Source of the DNA: Phytophthora sp. 'mugwort'
Taxonomy: Eukaryota > Oomycota > Peronosporomycetes > Peronosporales > Peronosporaceae
NCBI GenBank assembly: GCA_033558025.1
Contig: JAUCEF010000007.1
Location: 4,712,001-4,776,000, forward strand
Length of the DNA: 64,000 nt
Direction: 5' to 3'
The notes beneath the pieces were generated by a model. It ran no database searches, was not told the origin of the DNA, and saw nothing but the letters and a program-made list of their open reading frames with translations. Both the position numbers and the translations under genes were made by a program. The first letter of the stretch is position 1, and each line of letters begins with the position of its first letter. This document shows positions 43,086 through 55,201 of the stretch, in pieces.

Positions 43086-45030
43086 GCACACCCCTCTCCC
43101 CCCTCTGCGCTCAATCCACTCATATTTACTTCACCGCAGACGCCGTTTTTGGCAGCCAAACTTTGGCTGCGTGTCCAGTCGACGTATCATGACTGTTCCG
43201 ACATCCCTACACTTTCTGAAAGTTAAGAAATTGGAAAAGACAGAATAATAAACCGGTATTAAGCGATATTTAATTGCTATATTTAGGTTTAGGGATGCTG
43301 TGCCTTTCCCCACTTTGCGTTTCCTGTCGGCTTACAGAAGGCGTTTATAACCGCAAGGAAATGGCCACTAGACGCCTCTAGGTTAAGCAAATTACTTTCC
43401 AATATGCACGCCCGTTTTACCCCGGAGTCATGTGCACCAGGGCCGGTCGATTCATCAATGAAAGCGGAACACCAGCAGGGTGGCCACAATTTAAAGCATT
43501 TTCCGACTCATAACCCCTATTGGGTAGAAATCCACCAACTAATAAGACACGGATAAATAATCAGTGACCGTCTACAGCCTTCGCTATGGTCCTCAAAACA
43601 TCCTAACGGCCAGAGAAATATATGCGAATAGACACGCCACGTATTTGTGGCTGGAGTAGGCTGGACGCGACGACGGAGCCATAACGACCTCAGTCTTCGA
43701 TTTTAGAGAGTTCCTGCGCAGACTCTGGTCTAAAGAACGTACAAGCTCGTACAGCTTGTACGGCACGACCGATAATCGACATCCTCCAACCCCCCCTCCC
43801 CCCTTCCCCCCCCACACACATATGTGGCATTGCGGTTTGGTCCGTCACAGTAACCGGATCCTGATGGAAGTGAATCCGACTTTTGGATATGGATGACGGT
43901 GGTTATATGTTCCTGATGACGTCAGACATCAATAAGGTCTCGCGATCGGGGACATGGTGCCAGATCGGGGGGGGGGGCTTCGCTAGGACCAGACCTTTTT
44001 TTGTGTAAGTCTCTCCACTTTGGGCACAGCCATTACCAGGCGGATCCCGGTGTGACCGAATCCGACGGTACACGGCATGGATCCTAGCTTATATCAGTGT
44101 GCGCAAGCAGAGTAGGAAGCCAATGGCGGAAAGGATTCCTGGTCGGATGGGAAAATGACGTAGAGGAAAATGAAGGCTAACATAAATCAGATTCGAATTT
44201 GTCTTGAATTGGGCAACTGATTATTAGTATTGGGATTTGTAATGGTCCATACTTGATCAAGTAATATACATCTTGCATCGCGCAACAATCCATTGAATAT
44301 AGCTCCTGTTCTTCGACCCTTGACCCCCCCCCAAAGATCCCGCTATAGGAAGCGGAAATCAACGTATAGGGACCCCAAAGAGGATATCCCCCCCCCCCCG
44401 ACAAGGCCACAACTCCGGATCCGGAACACTACTACCGATCCACAAGAGCTAGGGTGCAAGACCAAGGTCAACCTACCTGTCGCCATGTGCGGAGAAACTA
44501 CCGCGCAGAATCAACCGCCGAAGTCCCCGCCAAGGCTGTCCAAGCTTCGCCTGCTGCGCATCTCATGTCAACGAGAGAGCAGATTCAGCTCGCCGACGGG
44601 TGCGCAAGGTGAGCCTCATCAGCAACCCCCGCGGTTATCGGAGTACCCACTCCGTTGTGGGTGCCTGGGCGCAGTGTGTGAGTTTGGGATTCATGCTAAT
44701 TCCAGCGGACCCACTCCACCGCACATACACATATTTCAACACCGCAGCTCAACGGCTCGAGCGCAGGGCTTCGGGCTTGAGATATTTGTCCGAGTCAGGC
44801 CGAGTGTTACTGATCAAGCATTGGGCTTGAAGCAGTGCTGTTTAATGGTGCGCAAATGTGTGCTCAGTATTTGTGCGTGTCTTGTATGTGGTAGGTGTAT
44901 GCGTGGCGCGGGTCGTGTGCGAATGCGCATGACGTGTGGTGAATGCGCGATGCGCGTGATGAACGCATGCGGCGTGTGGTATGACTAGCGGGGGGGAATA
45001 AATGTGTATTTGAATGCATGAATCCTTGTC
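43086..45030. other. intergenic between the two repeat-family-A copies
   Basis: No recognised gene. It has homopolymer tracts G11 (43967-43977) and C12 (44388-44399). A plus-strand ORF (44293-44988, 231 codons) spans a TG-rich low-complexity stretch and has no family resemblance. A minus-strand frame (45042-45318) reads LEFLQARGIKAEDLEACCVP and is unrecognised. Confidence 0.4.
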
Positions 45031-45309
45031 TTACACTTGGTCTACATCGGTGATAACGTCTTGTGTTCTGGCGGGTACAAGGTCAGTGATCCTGCCGATG
45101 GATAAATGCACTTGAACGCAACGACGCACTCGTTCAAGACTCCCGATCTTGTGCTGTGTGCGTAGGGCACACAGCACGCTTCTAGATCCTCTGCCTTGAT
45201 GCCCCTCGCCTGCAGGAACTCCAGCAAGGCGGGGGGAGGCGGCCGGGTCTAGATCACGGTCTTTGTAGTCTATCACCAGCGAGTCAAGCATGAATCCACC
45301 TTTCAAGGA

Positions 45310-47040
45310 TAATTTCATGGATGCGACGACTTGGTGGGATTCTGACCTCTTTTACGGTCCGCGTATCCCGCACTCGAGGCACCGCGCGTTCCATTCGAAG
45401 CACGCGCCGGACATGTTCGTAGTAGCCTTCTTCCTACGCTTAGGGGGTTGTGGTTGTGTTGATTAACCTTGTTATCCCTCTTGTGTAGTGTCTGCAGTAG
45501 GTCTAGATCGCTCGAGAAGGACGTACTCAACCGAGAGTAGCCGGGCTGTTGCTCTCGATAATCTCCTGAATGGCAGCCGCGCGATGACAACCAGCACCGC
45601 AATATTCTGTCTTGATCTCTGTTTCTTGTCTTGCTTCTTCGACTGGATCGGCCGCGGTGTTGCTCAGCGCTACGGACCACTAAAGCGTATTGGCGACCGA
45701 GGCGTTAGCATTACCAAGCATCGATCGATCTGAGCTATGAATACGCTCAGGGCGACACGGTCTTCATATGCGGGAGATACTTGATATGGTATGCCGTCAG
45801 AACACCGATAACGTCGCGACTCACGTTTAGCGCTTCATCTATCTTGTAGCCCGTGCAGGAAGAAAGCAGCAAGCACACAAGACGTTCCTATGCACCTTGA
45901 TCAAAGGCGGCGACATCAGCGAGCTTGGGGGCTTCATCTGTCTTTCACCCACTCAAGCCTTTAGCAACTTCCCTGTCCTCGAGAGGAATGTTGAAGACGT
46001 AGGCGAAGGCTCTGCTCGTCTTCGACATATCCTACGAGCCTCGATCAAAGATCTGCTGCCCTGCCAGGCTTGCCCCCATTCCCATGTTGAGCGCTGCCTC
46101 TGCGAAAGCTGTTTGCCGCCACCGCGTCCGACACGCGTCAGCAACCGGTTCAGATAGGCTTAGACTCCGCCTTCGTCACGGGGTCGGTTTGGCGTCACCG
46201 GCAAGGAGGCGCCATTACTGAGGGGGAATCATGGGCACAGGAGCATTGGAAGGGATGGATGACGAAGAGGACGACTGCAACAAGTCGAGCAGTGGCACAT
46301 AGGTGTTAAGCATCATGGCAGCAGACGAGGACAACACGGGCAGCTGGCTTAGCAGCGCGCATGCCGCCTCCTGCATAACTGAGGCTACCGCTAGCGTGAA
46401 GATCGGGCAGCTTACGAAATCGTCGTGATCATGTACGATCGTCAGGCCTTGTTCCTCTGCTGTTGTCATTTGAAACAACCGTAGTAGAAGACATTGTCAC
46501 CTGATATGGTTATGCGTTGTAGCTCAGGTAGGCGACGTCCGAGGATCGCACGAAGCAATGCAACAGTAGGCATGCTAGCGCAGTACCTTCAGAGTCAGAG
46601 GCCACCGCCGCTGTGGCGTACCAGCGATCATAGATCCGCCTTCATGCAGGGTACTGACTTGTAAAATAAATGCGCCGTTTTCGCGCTTTAGGCAATGTTT
46701 TCTCCAAAGTTTTACCCTTTTTATGAGTTCAGCTTCGCTGGACTGTCTAACGTGAGGGTGTTCCTCAAACAGCCAAAGTTTAACGTTCGTAAAATATGAG
46801 ATGTCAGAGTTACGAGAAACTTATCTTTCTTACCTTCATGCGTAGCTCGATACATGTAGTAGTCGGATCGATGCATAAGCGCCGCGATACACTTGCCAGC
46901 GTTATCGCTGGGAATGCACACTTGGACAACGTCCATGCTTACCTTCTCAGCTTCTAGCATCCACTTCACGCACAAATTGCGGTTGAGCGCGCTTTCTGCG
47001 TGTTGGCAGAAACAAAAGTGGAGAGAGGTTCATGCTGACG
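45310..47040 (-). pseudogene. repeat family A, copy 2 (possible Crypton-like tyrosine-recombinase element)
   Basis: From the right on the minus strand: CVKWMLEAEKVSMDVVQVCI, CIAALMHRSDYYMYRATHEG and TLTSHILRTLNFG (46721-46975); then MTTAEEQGLTIVHDHDDFVS, CPIFTLAVASV and PLLDLLQ (46215-46478); then SRAFAYVFNIPLEDREVAKG (near 45990); FDQGA near 45890; LNVSRDVIGVLTAYHIKYLP near 45800; and a C-terminal tail. This copy is longer on its N-terminal side than copy 1 and shows what the family protein looks like. Breaks occur at several stops. No catalytic R-H-R-Y set could be confirmed, so the Crypton label is an inference. Confidence 0.45.
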
Positions 47041-49440
47041 TGTAGTATGTCTTAGTATTCATCCTATAAAAGCAGAACAAACTACTTTTCTGCTCTTATT
47101 GAGTGCCTGTCTACTATTACCCGCCACCGTAAACTGGCATCGGCCTGGACCAGGATAGCTCCTAGTTGTCTGAACCGCAATATCATTTGACATATACATT
47201 TTTGACTCAATATTTATATTGGGATATCCATATTTTGACGCGCTTCCCGACAAATATTTTTCGGAATGTGTCGGAATGGTAAACGTACTCCTATTGCATC
47301 CAGTTGGCTCAAACTAACAGTAACACGCACATTGATTGGCTAAAAAACACAATGTGATGGCAAGCCACAATCTCTCAGCTATATCTGTCTGAAAGACGCG
47401 TGTATTTATCCATACCATTAAAGGTCCGACCCTTCCGACAAGTGCCAAAAACTAGGTACGTTGGCCTCTACAAAATGCATCGATAATTCATGTAATTGAA
47501 ACATATAGATATGGAGTCACAGCGGCAAAGGAAGAGCTAGAGGTATCGACTATTTATAGGCACGAATTCCGTTCTACAGCCCCAGCAGAAGGGGCCTGGA
47601 ACAGCCAGTGGCCAAGACAAGCGACAAAACGCAAATCGGCCCTAGAAACAAAGGGTTATATACCCGTTGGAGCCATGCGCGCGCGGCGTAGTAAATTGAA
47701 TTGTGAGGGTGCCCACATAAAATTGGGATCCTCCTTTAAGTGCCAAAAGGCAGGAGCAGACAGAATTATTACATATATGGTTATTAATTTAGCGAAAGTT
47801 TTTTTGTTTCAAGTTAAACCTCGCCGCGTTTAATCCACTCAATGTGAACGACATCTGCGTACAGCCATATTATTTGCTCATTCGTCTTTTTTTTGTCAGT
47901 TAGGGGGACAGTGCGACGCCAAGTCAGGCACATACGGAGCTACAATACGATAAATATAGTATACACCGGTCACAAACAAAAGCATTGCATCAAGTTTCAA
48001 ACAGTCGTCACACCCGACGGTCTCATAGCCATGGATTGGATCTTTTGTAGGCCACGTCACTAACTTACCGTGTTGCACTGGATAACAGAGGAACGATATC
48101 TGGGTGTGTCGTGTATAGGCGCTTAGATCATACGAAAAGCGTTATTCATCATGTGAATTCTCACCGAAGGTGATGCTAGACAGACTGCATGTTGCCACAT
48201 TCTACAAGGCATGCTTTATTTTGGCAAAAATAGTTTCGGATGTCCCGCACCAACAAACACAGCAATGATTTGGCGTTGAACCCCATCATTAGAAAACTTC
48301 CATAATATTTCCGCGGCGACAAATACAGCAAGTATTTTGGTGTTAACGCCTTCCCTCGAATACTTTCATATGCTGGACTAGCTACCTGAGCAATAGGTAT
48401 CTAATGTTAGACAGCCCTTGACAATTCGAGCGGAAGCTTAACAAGTTTTGATTGATGCTCTTTCATGCTCACCTTCTCATGCACGCTGGTATTTGAAATG
48501 AGCGACACGCAACCTCCGATCTATTTCAATATTGCTGAGTTAAAACTATCTGGAGCTAACGTAGCTCAAGACGGCGATCCTTATATCGCAGACGCTTCGC
48601 CTCGTTCTCCATTTTTCTCGCTCTCCTTTTTTTGGCGATGCCTCTCCTCCGTCATGGGGCTATTAAAGACCGGTCAGATAGCCTTTTATCGGCGTCCTCC
48701 ATTATTCTGTCGCTTGAAGATGTCTTCTCGTTCTTTGTATTCTTCTTTTGACGTCGTTTACATGGAAGCAAAATCCGCCTCAGTAGTCCGTCTTTTCCGT
48801 CTTTGGCTCGCCCGATCTGCTGCGGAGCTTGCATTCATCGGTTCACTTATTTTACCATGTTTTCAGCACCTTGAAGTGATCGTAGCATGTACAATGATAA
48901 AAGGCAGACGCACGATGTAAAAGTGGGACGTCCTCCTCTTTTCCAATGTCGTCATGTTCGGCTGCGTATAGAGCGTACTTAACGATAACATACGAGAACA
49001 CTAATCCCGGTTTCTCAGTGAACTTTCCTCGCTTCGGCTTAGTAGATTTGACAGCAACCTTGCTTCGATAGCTGCAAAGACCGGGTATGTCTTTGGATAT
49101 GGCCCTACATCTAGATTAAGTTATAGAATATCGGCGAACAGGATGGCTTCAGACCAGGACGTAGCCATAGACCACGTTGTAACAGTCCCACACTAACCAC
49201 GGAAACGTCAACATGCACTCTGGCGGGGAGGGGGGATGCAAGAATCAGAATCAAATATAGCCAACAAAGAGGCGGGAAAATCGAATTGCAACCCGCGCGC
49301 CTCACCCTTTTCATTAACAGACTGACCACAGTGAGCCATAGACCAGCCATAGCCCCAGACAGGCATGCATTCGGCCAGCAGACCGTCATCCATGGCGATA
49401 ACCGCGTCATGCCCGCGGTTGCCACGGCCGACGGATGTAA
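47041..49440. other. gene-poor intergenic stretch
   Basis: AT-rich, with short frames only. A 151-codon plus ORF (48465-48920) is low complexity on its C-terminal side. The opposite strand there is Lys/Arg/Glu-rich with stops (KERREDIFKRQNNG), perhaps the coiled-coil tail of an old repeat gene. Nothing is assigned. Confidence 0.4.
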
Positions 49441-50300
49441 CGCGGCGCATGGACTGGCGACATCACGCTCGACGGCACGATGGACATGACATTTACTGCA
49501 TCAGCGACGTTGGCGTGGTGCACCTCGTTCCGTTTCACGCTGTTGATCCCCAAGTGTACTAAGGACATGCGTTTGGACGCGGCTCACGGGCATTGGCGGT
49601 GCTGTCGTGCCTCATGCTACACTGAGCGGTTCATTCTTTGCCAAGAGCAAGCCTCCACTGCGGAAGCTAGTTCGTCTGCTCTGCGTTTGGTGTGCGCGAA
49701 GCCGGTTATGACGACCGCGCACATGGCTAGCGTCAACGAGCAGGCTGCTATACAATGGTATTCTGATTACAGGGGTATGTGCTCGAAGGAGATGCTATCT
49801 ACCCCGCGCGAAGTGGCAGTGAAGTCCACGTCGTCGAAATCGACGAGACTGGGCTCAAGAAGAAGTCGAAGTAAAACCAGGGGCGCCTCTTCCCGAACTG
49901 ATGGCTTGTCGGTGGTGTGGATCGCACCACCATCCGCTGGCTCGGGGTCATTACGTATCAGGACCGCACCAAACCGAAATGTCGGCTATGATCAAGAAGC
50001 ACATCAAACCCGGGCAAGTTTTTTTGATTACGTTTGCTTATTGAAACTTACACTCGTGCAACTAAATGATTGTAACGCTACGGTTAAATGCGATCAGTTT
50101 GTGTCATACGTCTCGGTGAATGGCAAGCACACACTTGCTAGCAAACACCTCTTGCAAGGCGTGAGCTACAAATATCCGTGGGCGATCGCAGCGACACCTG
50201 CACCGATGCGGCCACCGGCGCGGACATGAATAGTATCGAATCCGCTTGGAAATCCAGATCGAACGCGATGGTAAGATACATTTGACTGCTAATGATACAC
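49440..50300 (+). pseudogene. Merlin-type (IS1016/ISXO2-like) transposase remnant
   Basis: Plus frames read GSFFAKSKPPLRKLVRLLCV near 49630, then WCAKPVMTTAHMASV and a 'WY.D.R..C' helix (AIQWYSDYRGMCSKEML, 49750-49790). Next is EVHVVEIDETGLKKKSKYNQ with GRLFPELMACRWCG (about 49815-49905), the first-Asp motif VEIDE of DDE_Tnp_IS1595, and the second Asp as IIxSD is degraded. The end reads ATGADMNSIESAWKSRSNAM (50208-50270), matching the terminal 'TGAHTN.IES.W...K' motif with the catalytic Glu. Three frames are used, so the gene is dead. The family transposase is related to bacterial IS1016. Confidence 0.65.
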
Positions 50301-51441
50301 TGACTTACCCTTTGTGTAGGCTATGCGCGGGATAGAGAAGCCGTTTAATTCGACGAGTATCTATGAGAAAGTTGTACGTCCCGCCGAATGCCACGGTGAC
50401 GGAGGTGCTGTGACGTGTATAATCAAGTACTACTACTGATGTTATATCGTAAAGCGAAAAAAAAATGATGCTTTTGTAGTTTGTAATCTGAGACGTAGAA
50501 CTAGTAGGACTAAAGTGTGGGGCCATATTCAGGGAGAATCGAAACCGGGGCTGTCGCAGTAAGAGATGGATCGCTATTAATAGTAGCCGGAAGTGGCGCG
50601 CTGGCGTTATAGCGGCATACGACAACGTGCCTAGTAGTGTAGACTCTAGGCTACGCGGCGTCTTCGTGAGACTTGAGCTTGAGCTTGGGAGGCTAATGCG
50701 AAGTGGAGCGGCACAGCCAATCACAAATCGATACACGTCATAAGGACCTTCACGGGTTTCTCGCGATAATTTCGTACGTATACGACTGGGAATGAAATTA
50801 TTGACTTCGCGCTCGTAAATTCAAGCAGCCTCTAATACATAGGAATAGCCATCTAATAAGGCGATGGTCGCGTTAGGCCTACCCGCTGAAAATCGACTCG
50901 TAGCGGTACAGCAAATTTAGAGCTTGTGATAGGGCTATTGTACTATATTGCTAGGCGGCCCCAGCGATGAACTCTCCAGCGAATCCAGTGTCTACCTGCA
51001 ACTAGTTCCCCAACGCGGGGTATGGAGATGCATAACCCCCAGTATACATGTAATAGAGATTCAGTGTCAGTATTCGATTATTATTTGCAGTTCCTCGCCT
51101 GCGCGATTCTAATATAAATAGGTTTCTAATAATACTACTCGGTGACTCGAAACTACCAATATGGTTGGGAGAAAAGCCCTCTCGTCGCAAGGTGGGAAAA
51201 AGCTTGAGCACAACAGGGTGTGCTTCCGCAGGTAGTCGCGACCACAAGGGTGCCACCGAGTCTCCATTGACTTGGCACTCGAGCAGAAGCGCGAGTGGCT
51301 CACTGAGGCCGACGAGCAATGTTGGAAAGTCTTGAGCAAGGAGGACGTTGAGGCTCTGGGGCGCCCGCCCAAGCACCGCATGTGCCCCTTAGTTGCTAAT
51401 TGCGAATTCCTTTTTGATCTAAACGCCCCGGTGTCGTGGTT
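50301..51441. other. intergenic, no gene recognised
   Basis: Contains short frames on both strands, including the plus frame 51272-51505, which runs into the tandem repeat that follows. No family resemblance. Confidence 0.4.
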
Positions 51442-51601
51442 GTTCCCCGCATGTAATCCATGCTTCGGCGCTATATGCATGGCTGAAGAACTGAATAAAA
51501 TCTAGATCCGCAGCTCATACTGTTCCCCGCATATAATCCATTCTTCGGCGTTGTACGCATGACTGAAGAACTGCGTAATCTCTAGCTCCGCAGCTCATAC
51601 T
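51442..51601. repeat. two-copy 80-bp tandem repeat
   Basis: Copy 1 is 51442-51521 and copy 2 is 51522-51601. Both begin GTTCCCCGCAT and end CTCCGCAGCTCATACT or a close variant, with about ten differences. It reads through the end of a short ORF. Confidence 0.9.
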
Positions 51602-51713
51602 CAAAAGTAACGTGCTAACCGACAAACGGGAGTCTTGTTTTATTGTTTGATTATATTAACTGGTTTCATCGAGACGGAGAGCACAATAAATCGACACAAA
51701 GCTGTCGCAGGCT

Positions 51714-51825
51714 CCCAGCCGTTACTGGATCACAACACACACTGTTGCAGCCGATTCACGTCAACATAACCCAGCCGTTCTAGACGCACAACACGCACGT
51801 GTGCTGCCGATTCACATCAACATAA
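51714..51825. repeat. two-copy 56-bp tandem repeat
   Basis: Copy 1 is 51714-51769 and copy 2 is 51770-51825. Shared ends are CCCAGCCGTT and GCCGATTCAC(G/A)TCAACATAA, with a variable centre. Confidence 0.85.
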
Positions 51826-51913
51826 ACCATTGGTGCGATGCTTCAAGTCCACACCCAAAATACCACATTTTTCGGCCCCACAACAGAAACGAAGCAGCTC
51901 GACAATATTTGTC

Positions 51914-51974
51914 GGAAAAATTCCTCGACGAGGTCTTCACATTTAATGTGAAGACGTTCTCGAGGAACTTCTCC
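51914..51974. repeat. 30-bp imperfect inverted repeat (foldback) with one-base centre
   Basis: The arms 51914-51943 and 51945-51974 are reverse complements at about 25 of 30 positions and meet at a single base (CACATT-T-AATGTG). The strings GTCTTCACATT and its complement are perfect. It lies inside two opposed short ORFs created by the symmetry. Possibly a MITE or a snap-back end of an element. Confidence 0.8.
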
Positions 51975-54900
51975 CAGAGACGACAGCCAACATGGATGGG
52001 AACGAGGGATGCATCTGCAGCAGACAGACGGATACAGCTGCGAACCATTAGTTATTTTGTTTTAGTGTTCAGTGCGTGATATCGCTCTACCGCCGTCTCT
52101 GTCAAATGCGCAGTGCGGTATTTGAGAGTGTGATACCCCCTGAAGTCCTTGCATGTTGAAACAAGATGACAACGTCTGCGATTAATTCGTTGATCCAGCT
52201 AATACAATATGCCTAAAAAACTATCTACCATCTGCCTCACCTTTGTATTTCTTGTGCTACATTTTGCGTCGTGTCCTTGCTAGAATTGCTACAACTTCGA
52301 GGAGACAGCAGCGGTTAGCTGAGTACGCATTGCAGCGCAGTGCCTCAGGGATCTCGTACACTCCAGCAAAACGCCCCCGCACTCAGGTATCTATGACAAT
52401 TGAACAACATCTGATGGATGCGCAAGCACATCCAAGCTCTCTAGAATGTATACAAACGATGTAATTTTGACATTTGTCCGGTTTTATTATCATGTGCGAC
52501 ATTCGGGAGTTTACACTAACCAACTCTGGTACACTATGCCGGAAACATCCGGGAGCCAACGACTCAAGCTGTTATCTTCGGTATACCCTATTCCGGAACA
52601 TAAACATTAAACATGCAAAATTCCCTAGTGTATACCTCCTAGCCCTATTATATTCGGCAAAACAACAAGCTCACGACATCAAGCCTTTATTCTTAATGGC
52701 ACGCTCCCCAAATGGAGGAGCCCCATCGAGGCGAGTAGACGCAGGATTCAAGTCGAAGAGTGTCAAGCCAAATAGTGTCTGTAAACACGCCTAGGCCATC
52801 GCCCTCACGGGCGTGCTGACCTAGCACTCCTGCAGCCTATGCAGCAAGCTGCCATACGCGAGCTACCTTAGGCGGCCAGAGCGCACATGACAGGCAGCGT
52901 CTAAAGTACATATCTGGCGCGTACCTGGACAGAACAACCTATAGGAAAAGAAAAGTAGCTTGCGTTTAGGTTAATTATACAACAAATAAAGGAAGCTTAC
53001 CTAGTAAGGGAGCGCAAGCAAAGGGTGCTAAAATGAGCACAACATGTCGTAGCTAGCGAAGAAGAAACAAACAAATACATTTATTCCAAAACGTGAGTCG
53101 TTCCCCACAAGTCCCAACGCCAAGCCTACCCGCTTCCTCCGCCGCGCTGCAAGTTCTGAGCCGCCGCACAATAAAGATTCCCGACATACAGTTTCCCGTG
53201 CCGACGCTGGCAATGAAATGCCTTTTAGCAGGACCATATGTGTGCGCTCGCAGGAAATAACGCGTGGAGATAGCGGCGGTAGCTCTTTTGCGTGCTCCAA
53301 ACCGGGTTTAGCTTCACATGAGCTGACATCAGCGTTATGTTTAGACAGGACACCGAAACTATGCGCGCTCACAAGGAGACGGCGAGCTCGACTAACTATT
53401 CAGTGATTTCTAATGACGACGTGGCAGTTGCAGCCTGGCAACCAACCACAAAGTGGCAGTAATGTTACCCTCCAACCTTGCTCGATTACAGAAACGTGAT
53501 TGTGAGCGCCAGTCTGCAGACGAAAAGGCCATGACATATTGTACTACAGAGCCGGCCAATACGACCCCCATTATCCCTTTATCGTAGATACACAACATAA
53601 AATGATGGCGCCTATATGCGCCTAGGTACGAAGCACCAAATGATAGTGTGACTCTAACATCAATCTTTTAGTTTTATTGTAGCGCGCCGTAGGAGATAAA
53701 GACTAACCTGTTTTTAGCTAATGCAGTCCATGGGCCAACACTAAATATGAAATTCTAAAACTCAACACTACGTCCGTCCGTCCTTCTGTCACGCCATAAC
53801 GTGATTTCTAGCCGCAATCTCATTGGCTACCGAGCTCAGCGAAGGCGGGCCGCCGTTGGCTAAAACCACATTCCGCTGAACTCGGCCATTGGTGGAAATA
53901 TAAATAAAACGATTATTTGAAAATTGAAATATATTTTTAGCCGGCGTCCTTTCATTCCTTGAAATAGACCGTCAGGCAGGGTGTGCGAGGGGCGAGTGGA
54001 GTCGCTCCCGCTCGGTCTTGACGGGCTGGACTACAGCGCATAGGCAGGTCCACCTACTGGGACCGAAAGTAAACCCACCGCCGCGTAGGCGGCGGCACTC
54101 GGGTACTTTTTAATCAATAGCAGCTGATTATGTTAAAGCGATACATATTTATCCGAGAGCATAATATCTAAACTGGAAGGACAGCCGCGGCAGGGAGGTG
54201 GACTCAGATTGTATCAGGTTTAATAGAGTATCATAATACCTAAACATCCAGGTTCATCAAAAAAATCTGGAACTTATACCCGGAATAATTATTACATGGT
54301 ACTGTTCAGCTAAAGTGCGTGGAGGATTGTGCAAGCTGCAGTTTTTCTCAAGGTCGGAGCACTAACGCGGTCCGGCACCTTATGCCGCATCACAAGGGTC
54401 CGCTTGCTCGCTGCGCACGACGTAGTGCATTCTGCAACGAGGCGTTGGCCCAATGACCTGCGCGCTACCAACCTGCGCGCTATTACAGTAATACCATCCT
54501 CCACGAGCGGGTCTCGAGCGGATCCACTCGCCGCTATTTCGCGACTGGCTCGCGGACATGACAAAAGGGGGTCAGAGGTTTCGCGGCGGGAGCAGGGACA
54601 GTGCCGTGACGGCACTTACGTCGCTCTCGCCGCACTCTGGTCGACGCAACGACCAGCGCAGCGCGCGACTTGCACAACGAGCAGACGCCTCTTTTCTTGG
54701 TCTCAGTATGGACTGCCAATCAGGCTCGGGTTGTCCGTGTGGTGTGTTGCACACAGGCGTCCGTTTTCTGGCGGTCGACAGGTCACACCCCGTAGTTGCA
54801 GGGTACCTTGCCGACAATAAGTCCGTTCCGTAGTGCTTCTGCACGTCTCTTTGCCGAATCCACGTCTGCTCCCTTGCTTGCTCGTCCTTACATTGTGCCT

Positions 54901-55072
54901 TATGCGGAGCTGTCGGCCAAAGAAGTCAGTCGATGCGTTTCTTTTTAGAAAACTACAAGAGCGAAATCCCGAAATCCCGAAATTCAACATTTCAACCATA
55001 CACACAGTTTTGGCAACCCCCGTCGTGTACCGCAGTCATACGACACGGCGCTCGCTCTGCCGGAAGAGAGAG
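51975..55072. other. gene-poor intergenic stretch upstream of the PH-B56 gene
   Basis: Mostly AT-rich to about 54290 and then GC-rich toward the next gene, as expected for a promoter-proximal region. A GC hairpin CCGCCGC-GTA-GGCGGCGG lies near 54080. Long opposed frames at 54310-54840 are probably a GC effect. No transposase was recognised. Confidence 0.4.
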
Positions 55073-55098
55073 AGAGAGAGAGCGAGAGAGAGCGAGGG
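55073..55098 (+). repeat. (GA)n microsatellite in the 5' leader of the PH-B56 gene
   Basis: A GA tract with CG interruptions ends about 105 bp before the ATG at 55202. It is probably transcribed as part of the 5' leader or lies in the core promoter region. Confidence 0.7.
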
Positions 55099-55201
55099 AG
55101 CCAGAGTCCAGCGCTCGTGCAGCTCAGCCCAGTGCGCGCCGAGAGCCACCCCAGCGAGACTCCTCTCCAGGCACAGGCAGCTAGCGACCGACTGATCGAC
55201 C

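Noticed and set aside
44293..44988. 231-codon plus-strand ORF
   Set aside because: It crosses a C12 tract and TG-rich low-complexity sequence, with no recognisable domain or codon pattern.
48465..48920. 151-codon plus-strand ORF
   Set aside because: Composition suggests the reverse of a Lys/Arg/Glu-rich remnant. No domain or support for expression.
54310..54844. Opposed ORFs of 90 to 163 codons upstream of the PH-B56 gene
   Set aside because: GC-rich promoter-proximal DNA gives open frames on both strands. None resembles a protein family.
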